A stretch of 64,000 nucleotides of DNA, taken from contig NZ_AQHN01000084.1 of NCBI RefSeq assembly GCF_000359745.1, positions 540,002-604,001 on the forward strand, given 5' to 3'. Positions 34,984 to 42,657 of this stretch are shown here, piece after piece. Made by a program: the position numbers and the translations under genes. This stretch comes from Rhizobium freirei PRF 81. GTDB taxonomy: Bacteria > Pseudomonadota > Alphaproteobacteria > Rhizobiales > Rhizobiaceae. Position 1 is the first letter of the stretch. Every line of letters begins with the position of its first letter. The notes under the pieces are model-generated. The model was given only the letters and a program-made list of their open reading frames with translations. It ran no database searches and had not been told where the DNA came from.

Positions 34984-35370
34984 CTATTTGGAGTACTGCT
35001 TCAGATAGGCGATCAGATTGGTGATTTCGGTATCATCCTTAAGCCCAATGAAGGTCATTTTCGTGCCCTTCACCTTCGCCTTGGGATCGTGCAAATAGTC
35101 GCGGAGCGACGTCTCGCTCCAGACGAGGCCATCCTTGCCTGCCTGCTGCATCGCCGGCGAATAGGCGAAATTCGGGTGTGTGCCGGCCGTTCGGCCGAAC
35201 AGACCGTTCAGCGAAGGGCCGATCTTGTTCTGATCCGTTTCGGCTATATGGCAAATGGCACATTTCTTGAAAACGATGGCCCCTGCTGTGGGGTCGCCCT
35301 CTTGAGCAAGAGCGACAACCGGCGAGGCAATGGCGAAAAGCAGAAACATCGGAGGAAGACGGTAAGACAT
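34984..35370 (-). CDS. Class I c-type cytochrome
   Basis: A 128-residue periplasmic cytochrome. The signal peptide is about 1-22 (VVALAQ), the heme site C37-A-I-C40-H41 and the likely axial methionine M105 in KGTKMTFIGL. Length and loops (GPSLNGLFGRTAG, AYSPAM) match mitochondrial-type cytochrome c. It lies 235 bases upstream of the oxidase operon on the same strand and is its natural electron donor. The start at 35370 has GAGG 6 bases upstream; an earlier ATG at 35382 is possible. Confidence 0.92.
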   Translation of the reverse strand: MSYRLPPMFLLFAIASPVVALAQEGDPTAGAIVFKKCAICHIAETDQNKIGPSLNGLFGRTAGTHPNFAYSPAMQQAGKDGLVWSETSLRDYLHDPKAKVKGTKMTFIGLKDDTEITNLIAYLKQYSK

Positions 35371-35854
35371 TGCAATCCTCATTCCCTTTATCGCTATCCC
35401 AAGCTACACGACTCTCATCAGGCGATCGTAACGGCTTGGAGGTTAATCCCGGAGAGGTTTCCTTTGTGAATTCAAGACGCTCGACAGGTTGCCATCCAAA
35501 CGTCAAACTACAATCGGCCTCCATAAATCTATCAAATCTCTTCGCTTTTGTCGCCTATCCTTTAAATTAGAAAATTAGATGCTCTTTATTTCTTGCGCCG
35601 AAATGATTGGCGCCTTTCTAGGCGGATGGCCGGAAGATGATATCCGCCCGCGGTAGTGAAATTTGCGACAAGCGCGCCCTTTGACAACCACTATATCGCC
35701 CAGCAATGCAGTGTGCGGAGACCATCGGCCTCATTACTCCAGACGATCGTCAAAATCGTCGCGAATAAAAGCTGGTTCTCGCGTGTTGTAGGTAAAGGCT
35801 GGACCAGCGTCCGGCTGAGAAGTCACATGGGCCTTTATGGTAAAGGAGATCGTA
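35371..35854. other. Divergent intergenic region
   Basis: About 480 bases lie between the cytochrome c gene and a small secreted-protein gene. It is AT-rich around 35520-35595. Two small inverted repeats are visible: GCGCC with GGCGC (35595-35613) and GGCGGAT with ATCCGCC (35621-35648). No FixK/FNR-type box (TTGAT-N4-ATCAA) was found by eye. No gene is seen. Confidence 0.45.
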
Positions 35855-36160
35855 ATGTCCCGGATTTATCTCTCATTGATCGCTGGTGCTATTCTCGCCG
35901 TTGCTCCTGCCATGACCGTTTCTGCGGCCAACGTCCACACGGTAACGGGGACAAATGGTCAGCCCAGCCAGACAATTGGAACTCCCCAGACAGGGAATGT
36001 CACGCCGGGCAATGCCAGCAATGCCCCGGGCTCCGCCTTCAACCCAAGCGGAAACGCAGGCACGCACTATGCGGGTAACCAGTCGCAGAACTCCAAGAAT
36101 CCGAAGAGTGTATCTCAGTACGACGTGGCTGGTTTCCAGCAATCCCACAAGCCTAATTGA
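35855..36160 (+). CDS. Small Asn/Gly/Ser-rich exported protein
   Basis: I do not recognise this 101-residue protein. It starts MSRIYLSLIAGAILAVAPAM with an AKE-type signal peptide cleaved after VSAA. The rest is low-complexity Asn/Gly/Ser/Pro sequence (GTPQTGNVTPGNASNAPGS). AAAGGAG lies 7 bases before the ATG. It is probably an unstructured periplasmic or surface protein, similar in style but not in repeat unit to the Gly/Asn proteins near 24-27 kb. Confidence 0.7.
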   Translation: MSRIYLSLIAGAILAVAPAMTVSAANVHTVTGTNGQPSQTIGTPQTGNVTPGNASNAPGSAFNPSGNAGTHYAGNQSQNSKNPKSVSQYDVAGFQQSHKPN

Positions 36161-37148
36161 CGGAATCGTGCATAGGAGAGCCATCCTTGGGTGATGGATC
36201 TGGCAGCCGTCGCTGCCAGGTCGGTCTCATAAGCGAAGCGGCAAGATTGGCTGCGAATGGGCTTTGAACCCTCACCTCATCCGGGAGCGCCCAAAATATT
36301 GATTTCATGTCATAATTTTGTGCCAAGCGGGTTACGCCCGGCGTGAACATAGCTCTGGTGGCGTCCTCAAAACTCTGCACATTTCGAAACAGTAGCTGCG
36401 GATATCGAAGGGGCCGACGCATCCAACGAGAGGGTCGGCTCCGTGGCCTTCAACGGCTTGCTTGCCCGACGCCAGCCTGGCCATCCGTCGCTGGTTGTCA
36501 TCGAGGGCTGCCGCGATTTCGCGGATAGCCTGAAGCAGGTTGCCTTCTTCCAGATACCGATCCCGGGCCGGGCCACCTCCGTCAATTCCTGCCTGTCGAG
36601 AACGCAACGATTGTCTGCGACGAAGCGTCTCGACAGTTCAAAGTCCTTTGGAGGTAACCGGATCGAAAACGAAACCGGAAAAACAAATCACCTGCTCTCG
36701 ACCATCCCCGACGCGACAGCTGCGCAATATGGAGAGCCGCGTGCTGTGCGTCGGTGCTGGCATGCCCATGCCGAGGCTGGGGAAATCGATCCGCCGGCCA
36801 CGATAACCGGACCGCGTGTCTCGCATAACAAAAGCAACAGTCGCCGCCTGTGGCCAATCATGCCGGCTGCGACAGTCGATTTCAGCGAAAAATCAGAAAT
36901 TCTTCAGGACCGCATCCGCGCCTCTTCAGGACGCTGGTTCCGCATCTGAGTTATCGGTTTCGAACTGCGGAAGTCGCTTATGAATCGAGGAGCAATGTTC
37001 GACAGCAAATTGAAGCGAAGGACAGGAGGATCTCCACCGCGGACCGGTATTGCGTCGAGTACGATCATTCAGGAGTGCAGGACCGTCCTGGAGCAACTCG
37101 CCTGTGATTCGGATAGCTGTCGGCCGATAGTGCCCAAAGCGATTTCCC
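36161..37148. other. 1 kb stretch without a convincing gene
   Basis: No frame here shows family similarity with a ribosome site. The best candidate is on the minus strand (36332-36607), with codon-like GC3 and a helical segment (EEGNLLQAIREIAAALDD). Just upstream, in another frame, FSGFVFDPVTSKGL resembles the opening of a winged-helix regulator. Together they could be a decayed gene, but I cannot prove it. Confidence 0.4.
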
Positions 37149-38135
37149 ATGGGTGAAGTTTATAATTTCCCAACATCCCGGCCACCGAACGCTGCGCCCG
37201 AGACCTGCGCAACTGCGAAGGGCGAGGTGGATCTTCTGATCGGGGCGCAAGCCTTCCCGCGCGCAGTCCTGTTGCTAGCGCGGAGTTTCATAGCGGGATA
37301 CGAGACTTACCCGAGGGGCGCTGCTCTTTTTGCGACGCAGCAGCGGTGGCTCCTGTGCCACGCAGCCCTTGCCTGTCATTTTCGTGTAGCCAATGCGGAT
37401 GGCCCCGGTTTGACGCGGCGGACTCTTGCCCACGTCGCTCTCCAGCACGGTATCGCCAGCCGGAATACGGCTCACGCGTTCTTCGACGAGGTGCTGAAAT
37501 ACGATGTTATTCGCTCGGCAGGCGGCGCCGCCGATGGCCATGCGGCACAGGCGGTTCCGTCCCCTGCGGCCTTGTCGATGCTGATCCGGTGGTATGCCGT
37601 CCATTTCGAGGCCCTCGACCTTGTCGACAATGGGTGCAGGGCCGCCCGATTCCTGGCCCAGCCCGAAAGCATGCTTGCCTGCATGCAGCCGCGCGTTGCC
37701 GACGTTTTGCTGTCAAGCCCGGATGTGCGTGCTCCCAGACCCTTTTATGCGATTTTTACCTGGGCCGACGCCGGCGGGTTGTTGATGGATCGCCTCGTTG
37801 CCGGAATCAGTCCGGAGGAACTGGCGGAACCGAACAGATATCAGACAGATGTGAATGCTATTTCCCACCTGGCTCGATCCTCCGGCCTGTCTCGAGCTCA
37901 TACCAGCCGCAAGCTCTCTGCAGCCGAATCGATCGGGGGGATGGGTTGGAGCGGGCGGCGGGGGCACTCGCCGATCTGGATCTCGCGTGGTTTCTACGAG
38001 GAATATGCCGGTGCGCAGGCGTGTAAGCTGCTCATCTTAAACAATGCGTTTGAAGAAGCCACGGCAGCCATCATGCTTGCATCCGAGCCGAACTTGAAGC
38101 CGCAGGCCAGATCGTTGGTCTCAACGACCTATTGA
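37149..38135 (+). CDS. Unrecognised 328-residue protein with two helix-turn-helix-like segments
   Basis: I cannot assign a family. There is no signal peptide or membrane helix. Two segments look like winged-helix DNA-binding units: RRTLAHVALQHGIASRNTAH (about 92-125) and SHLARSSGLSRAHTSRKLSA (about 240-262). They are separated by a helical, hydrophobic middle. The order of a recognition-like helix followed by basic residues in both suggests a transcription factor. A strong hairpin lies 113 bases after its stop. Codon use is normal for the window. Confidence 0.6.
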   Translation: MGEVYNFPTSRPPNAAPETCATAKGEVDLLIGAQAFPRAVLLLARSFIAGYETYPRGAALFATQQRWLLCHAALACHFRVANADGPGLTRRTLAHVALQHGIASRNTAHAFFDEVLKYDVIRSAGGAADGHAAQAVPSPAALSMLIRWYAVHFEALDLVDNGCRAARFLAQPESMLACMQPRVADVLLSSPDVRAPRPFYAIFTWADAGGLLMDRLVAGISPEELAEPNRYQTDVNAISHLARSSGLSRAHTSRKLSAAESIGGMGWSGRRGHSPIWISRGFYEEYAGAQACKLLILNNAFEEATAAIMLASEPNLKPQARSLVSTTY

Positions 38136-38247
38136 TCGGAGTGCAGGCTTAGAGCCATTCCAACAAAGGTGTGAGGCGTCTTTCAGCGTGTCGGCTTCAA
38201 GATTTACGGTGGACTCCTGAAGCTCAATTGATAGGATCGTGCTATCG

Positions 38248-38279
38248 TCCGCAATCGATGCATTGGCATCGATTGCGGA
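38248..38279 (+). terminator. Very strong hairpin with T-rich tail
   Basis: TCCGCAATCGATGC and GCATCGATTGCGGA form a perfect 14-bp stem with a 4-base loop (ATTG), followed by TTGTCTTTT. This has the form of a plus-strand intrinsic terminator for the 328-residue gene. It lies only 40 bases before the ATG of the next gene, so it could be an attenuator or the 3' end of a small RNA instead. Confidence 0.6.
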
Positions 38280-38319
38280 TTGTCTTTTGCCCTCGCCTGC
38301 AAGCAACTGGGGAAGCTTC

Positions 38320-38619
38320 ATGCCTCTTTTTAATTCTGCAGACATGCAGAAAGACTCGCGTCTTCATACTCTTCTGCGGCAGTGGGCAGGAAAATTTGTC
38401 GATTCCGATGTGGCAGCAGACCGCATCGTGCAGCGAACCATCAACGTCATCTGCGACAATCCCGACCTGTTGGACGGTGCCCAGATGAATGAAGCGCTTT
38501 TCGCGCTCCTGCGCCGATACGCCTTTGAGGAGAATGACTTGAGGGCGAGCAAGCAGTCTCAAAACGCGGCGTCGATTTTCGATTACGCTTTCCAGAAAAA
38601 AGATACTGAGCTGAAGTAA
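38320..38619 (+). CDS. Short protein resembling ECF sigma factor region 2 only
   Basis: A 99-residue protein starting MPLFNSADMQKDSRL with GGGGAAG upstream. The segment RLHTLLRQWAGKFVDSDVAA, continuing DRIVQRTINVICDNPDLLDG, aligns by eye with ECF sigma region 2.1-2.2 (LRRFARSLTRDPDAADDLVQETLLRA...). No region 4 helix-turn-helix follows; the tail is ALLRRYAFEENDLRASKQSQ. It may be a sigma-like decoy, an anti-sigma partner mimic or a core polymerase binder. The preceding hairpin suggests separate control. It is not a frameshifted sigma gene as far as I can see, since no region 4 lies downstream. Confidence 0.55.
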   Translation: MPLFNSADMQKDSRLHTLLRQWAGKFVDSDVAADRIVQRTINVICDNPDLLDGAQMNEALFALLRRYAFEENDLRASKQSQNAASIFDYAFQKKDTELK

Positions 38620-38923
38620 CACGGTACGCCGGCCTGCCCGCAGTGTTTTGTTTCAGCTTTCATGCTTTTGCAATTCTCTATTCAATACTATCGGGAGCGC
38701 TGGGAAGGCAATTTTCTACTCCCGTGAATCCTGGATATTGTTTGTTACGGAAGCATTATTCAATTTCATGTTGTATATTCACAACAATGACGATAAGCGA
38801 CGCCGCTTTGTCGCCGGGCAGGGTTTAGCAGAGGTTGGTTCGTGGTGCCGGAGCTTGCCAACCGCTTTTCTGAAATCACATTGCCAGGCGGGTGCCATCC
38901 CGGCAGGACGTCACCGATGGGAG
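38620..38923. other. AT-rich convergent gap
   Basis: About 300 bases between the sigma-like gene and the end of the GMC operon. A modest stem (GCGAC with GTCGC, about 38798-38815) could end the minus-strand operon. No gene is seen. Confidence 0.4.
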
Positions 38924-39391
38924 TTATTCGCACTCGGGTGGAATGGGCAGATATACCGGAGGGAGTGTCCAGGATTGATGGCCTGTTGGCTTGGCGCCGG
39001 CCGGGTGGGCACCGACGGCTGGCCCCAGGAGAGACTCGGCGTAGGCGTAGGGGTAGGGAACGAAGGTCCGGTCCTCGGGCAACGCACCAAAATTCTCCCG
39101 CCATGTGGACGGTAGCTGAAACCAGGTCGCGGTGTACCAAAGCTTGGTGATATTGCGGGCTATGGGACCGAATTCCGGATGATTGAGGATGGCGGCCTTC
39201 AACGCCTCGTCGGCGGGGCCGGGGGGCAGGGCGGTGAATGTCTGCAGCAGCCGGTGAAGCAGATCGCGGCCGACAATGCGCTCGATCGTCTCGAAGTAAC
39301 GATTGGCGTAGCCGGTTCCCATCAGGTCATAGCTCGATATTCCGCAGAGCCGCACCGAAAGCCGGAGGAAGTTCTCAAAATGATCAGACAT
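38924..39391 (-). CDS. FAD-sorbitol-dehydrogenase-type small subunit (PF12318-like)
   Basis: A 155-residue protein whose core (FLRLSVRLCGISSYDLMGTG ... ILNHPEFGPIARNITKLWYT) fits the small subunit of membrane-bound FAD sugar dehydrogenases. Those subunits usually carry a Tat signal; this one starts MSDHFENFLRL with none. It overlaps the ferritin-like gene by 8 bases, and a GMC oxidoreductase is two genes upstream. I infer it is the partner or maturation subunit of that GMC enzyme, in the cytoplasm. A Pro-rich tail ends the protein. Confidence 0.7.
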   Translation of the reverse strand: MSDHFENFLRLSVRLCGISSYDLMGTGYANRYFETIERIVGRDLLHRLLQTFTALPPGPADEALKAAILNHPEFGPIARNITKLWYTATWFQLPSTWRENFGALPEDRTFVPYPYAYAESLLGPAVGAHPAGAKPTGHQSWTLPPVYLPIPPECE

Positions 39392-40724
39392 GGGAGCCAC
39401 CTGTAGCAGGGGTGGTCGGACCGGGTGTGAACGACGACGGCGACGTAGCCGGCGGGTCTTTGAATTGGTCCATCTCGAAGGTGGGTGCCGCATTCTCGCC
39501 GGTGCCGGGAATCGGGCAGTGAATGAGCCGTTCCATGGCAACCTTGATGCGGAACATCTCCGCGGTGAACGCACCGCCCAAGAGTTCGGGTTGACCATTG
39601 AAGGCTGTGTTCAGGCGTTCGAGGAAGCGTTTGTATTGACCATTGAAGAGAAGAGCGTTTTCCTCCAACTCCGGATGGCCATAGTAGTCGCTGATCTTTG
39701 CATTTGCCTTGATTGGAAAAACCGCTTCCATATGGACTGGAAATTCCCCGCCTTGAGGATGGCCGGGGTTATCGCGAGCGCCGTCTTGGTTCGGGTCCCG
39801 GTAATACCGTTTTTTCAGGATCTGATCGAAGCGGTAATAATGGGCGAGTTCGCCCTCGGCGTCGTAGACGTGTTGATTGCTGCCTTCACCCTGGTCGGCG
39901 ATGAAGTCGATGGCCATGAGAGCGTGCTTGAGGTCGGTGATGGCTGTCAATTCGCCGCCGGCCGAATAGTAATACTTAGAGTCTACCTGCCTCTTCGGAT
40001 CGCCGGCGAAGAGGGCTTTCATTTCCATCTTGTGCGCCAGCTCGACGAAACCGAGGTGAATGGCCTTGTAGAACTCACCGATGCTCCAATAGTGGAGCTC
40101 GATGTGCTCTGTTGAGGAATTCTTCGCCGGCACACGAGGCAAGAGAGATTTACCCGCCTCGGAGATCCCCCTGCGATAGGTGGTCAGCCGATGGTGCGGG
40201 ACGACGGCGATCTTGTAGTGAAGCTCATACTTGCCGTCGCCCACCGCGGTAATGGGAACCAACGGATTTTCGCTCTCGAGCATGGATTTGTCGATGTGCT
40301 CGCCTGAAATGGGGATGGTTTTCTGGATGTACTGGACCGTTTCCGCGTGCTCGGGCTTCAGTGAGGTCGGCCGCTCGATCGAGAGGAAAGTTTCGAGGGC
40401 GTGATCGGAGAATTTCTCGATGCCGACGTCGAAATCGTCCTGACCGGTGGGCAGATGCGCGGGGTAACGCGGCACGAAATCGGCGGAGACGAAATCAGGC
40501 TGACCGCCGATGGCGTTCAGCAGATTGGCCGCAAGCGTCAAGTGGAGCATCTCCTCCTTGGCGACCGCGCAAATGATATCGATGGAAGGTTTGTTGACCT
40601 CGAACTTCGCGCTATAGGCGGCGGTGAGATAGGGCGGAATCGTGGCATGCTCGAGCTGAATGGCGACCTGAAGATACTCCTTCAGCTGCTCGACATTCTC
40701 GATTACGGTGCTTGGCGTTTGCAT
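39384..40724 (-). CDS. Ferritin-like protein (VioB/RebD-type domain)
   Basis: A 446-residue protein with an N-terminal ferritin-like fold: E25 in IQLEHATIPPYLTA, the E58xxH61 pair in AKEEMLHLTLAANLL, and a later ExxH in GELAHYYRF. This is the PF12902-like domain also found in VioB and RebD, which help couple amino-acid imines in violacein and rebeccamycin synthesis. Here it stands alone with a Pro/Thr-rich tail (PSSFTPGPTTPATGG). It lies between the GMC oxidase and the small subunit, so a diiron or peroxide-linked oxidation step is plausible. The function is unknown. Confidence 0.72.
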   Translation of the reverse strand: MQTPSTVIENVEQLKEYLQVAIQLEHATIPPYLTAAYSAKFEVNKPSIDIICAVAKEEMLHLTLAANLLNAIGGQPDFVSADFVPRYPAHLPTGQDDFDVGIEKFSDHALETFLSIERPTSLKPEHAETVQYIQKTIPISGEHIDKSMLESENPLVPITAVGDGKYELHYKIAVVPHHRLTTYRRGISEAGKSLLPRVPAKNSSTEHIELHYWSIGEFYKAIHLGFVELAHKMEMKALFAGDPKRQVDSKYYYSAGGELTAITDLKHALMAIDFIADQGEGSNQHVYDAEGELAHYYRFDQILKKRYYRDPNQDGARDNPGHPQGGEFPVHMEAVFPIKANAKISDYYGHPELEENALLFNGQYKRFLERLNTAFNGQPELLGGAFTAEMFRIKVAMERLIHCPIPGTGENAAPTFEMDQFKDPPATSPSSFTPGPTTPATGGSHV

Positions 40725-40751
40725 GATAGCACTTCGTTCCTAGTTGGTTGA

Positions 40752-42641
40752 TCACAGCGATGCGAGGTGTTTGAGGACCGCTTCGGACGTTTTGAGACAC
40801 AGCGCCGCCGTGGTGAGAGTCGTATTGGAAGATCCGATCGAAGGAAGGCTGCCTGGGCCGATGATGTAGAGGTTTCGGTGATCCCAGGATTTTTGATCGA
40901 CATCGACGACAGAGTTGCTGCGTGAGGTACCCATGACATGCGTGCCCGAGAGATGGTTGCCCCCACGAATGGCATAACCATTGCCGTTGTAGGTGACGTA
41001 GCCATAATCCGCACTGCTGTACTGGGTGTAATCTTGCGCGCCCAGTTTCTGGAATATCTCCTTCGAAAGCCCGCGCGCGAACTCGGCAGTCGCCATGCTG
41101 TAGTCTGAGAGCTTGAAATTAACGATGGGCCGCATGTTGCCCAATCGATCGATGTACTGTTCGTCGACCGTGACGCGGCTTTCGGGATCGGCCGGCATTT
41201 CGATCATGTAGGCGAGCAATAGCTGGCGGGAAAGGCGCCGGGTAAGTTCTTCGCGGAGAGCCCGACCGTGAAGGTTCCAGCCATCGACGAACTCCGTGAG
41301 ATCGGTGCCGGGTGAGCCGGTCGCCCAACCCCAGCCATCGTTGTGAATGTCGGCGGCAAAGGAAGCGAATTTCCGGCGAAAATTCCCGCGGCGGAAATTG
41401 CAAAGTCCGGAGGTGCATGAGGGGCCGCGCCCGACGCCGGCATCGACCGGCAAGAGACCCCAACACAAGAGGTATGGATGGTCCATGAGATGGCGGCCCA
41501 TAAGATCGTTGGCGGCTTGTCCGTTCTGGACGGCCGAGGCGAGCATGAGCCGGGCGTTCTCGACGGCGTTCGCGGCAAGGATGAAGATCTTGCCCCGCAC
41601 GCGATAGGTTTTGTAATTCGCGGATCTGCGATCCTCGTAGCGCTTGACTTCGATCTCTGTCACCGCTCCCGTTTCCGGATGAATGAAGACGCGGCTCGCC
41701 ACAGCCTGGTTGACGAGTTCGACCCGCCCGGTCTTGATCGCCTTGATCAGGAGCTTGCGCGCATCAAATCGCGCCTGGACGGGACAGAGCGGCACGCAGT
41801 TGGTATTGCCCTGGCACCGTTCCCCTTCCTGGCTCTGGTGCATGCTGATGGCGCCCACCGGTTGATAAGGGCGGCCGCCGTTCCATTTGGCATAGCCGGG
41901 ATTGGGATCGGCATTTTTGGCTTGAGGAAAGGTAATCCAATCGATGTCGATCTTTTCGTCGTCGATCTGCGCCTGCATGCCCTGGAGGCCGTTGGCGACG
42001 ATTTGGTCCAGATAGCTCGCTTGCAGCTCGACCATCGGGTAGACGTAGTCGTCGCTGCTATACTCGACGCCAACCTTTCTCTGGGCTGCGGCATCACCCG
42101 ATACGCCGAGGATGAACTCCGCCTTGTCGTAGTATGGCATCAAATCGTCGAGGCCGATCGGCCAGTCGAGGCCCTGGCCAAAATTGCTTTTCAGCCTGAA
42201 GTCCTCCCGCAGCATGCGGATGGCCTTGGCCTCCCAGTGAACGGTGGTGCCGCCGAGCACACGGGTGTAGACGGAGTCGCTGACATAAGGGCCGGATTGT
42301 ACCCAGTAGGCTTCGGTATTCGTCTCTCCGGGTGCAAGCTTCCGCAGATCGGGACCACGGGGCATTTCGGCATTGGGATTGCGCGGAAAGGGCGCGTTAT
42401 TGTCCTTGGTGGGGTTGGAGTAGAAAGTCTCCAGGTATCGCTGATAGCCGTCCTGCGAAAGATCGCGTCCGAGCCCGGCCTCCAGGATGAGGACGCGCTG
42501 TCCCTTGCTCGTCAGTTCGTGCGCCAGGATGGCGCCGGAAACGCCGGCGCCAACGATGACGGCATCGTAACTTTTTGCAGCGGCGTCTTCCGCGGCGATG
42601 GTGGGCGCCAGGGGCGCGCTGTGATGTATTGCGTCTGACAT
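40752..42641 (-). CDS. GMC family oxidoreductase
   Basis: A 629-residue flavoprotein with FAD binding at YDAVIVGAGVSGAILAHE and VLILEAG, VLGGTTVHWEAKAIRM, and the C-terminal catalytic region HLSGTHVMGTSRSNSVVD ... IGSSNTTLTTAAL. It also has a CVPLCPVQARFDARK motif seen in gluconate/sugar dehydrogenase large subunits. No signal peptide precedes the FAD site (MSDAIHHSAPLAPTIAAEDA). It lies 16 bases after the glucoamylase gene. I infer oxidation of a sugar or sugar acid with the small subunit two genes downstream. Confidence 0.85.
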   Translation of the reverse strand: MSDAIHHSAPLAPTIAAEDAAAKSYDAVIVGAGVSGAILAHELTSKGQRVLILEAGLGRDLSQDGYQRYLETFYSNPTKDNNAPFPRNPNAEMPRGPDLRKLAPGETNTEAYWVQSGPYVSDSVYTRVLGGTTVHWEAKAIRMLREDFRLKSNFGQGLDWPIGLDDLMPYYDKAEFILGVSGDAAAQRKVGVEYSSDDYVYPMVELQASYLDQIVANGLQGMQAQIDDEKIDIDWITFPQAKNADPNPGYAKWNGGRPYQPVGAISMHQSQEGERCQGNTNCVPLCPVQARFDARKLLIKAIKTGRVELVNQAVASRVFIHPETGAVTEIEVKRYEDRRSANYKTYRVRGKIFILAANAVENARLMLASAVQNGQAANDLMGRHLMDHPYLLCWGLLPVDAGVGRGPSCTSGLCNFRRGNFRRKFASFAADIHNDGWGWATGSPGTDLTEFVDGWNLHGRALREELTRRLSRQLLLAYMIEMPADPESRVTVDEQYIDRLGNMRPIVNFKLSDYSMATAEFARGLSKEIFQKLGAQDYTQYSSADYGYVTYNGNGYAIRGGNHLSGTHVMGTSRSNSVVDVDQKSWDHRNLYIIGPGSLPSIGSSNTTLTTAALCLKTSEAVLKHLASL

Positions 42642-42657
42642 GGGCTGGCCGCGCGTT

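Noticed and set aside
34749..35854. FixK/FNR box for the oxidase operon
   Set aside because: I searched by eye for TTGAT-N4-ATCAA near both promoters and found none.
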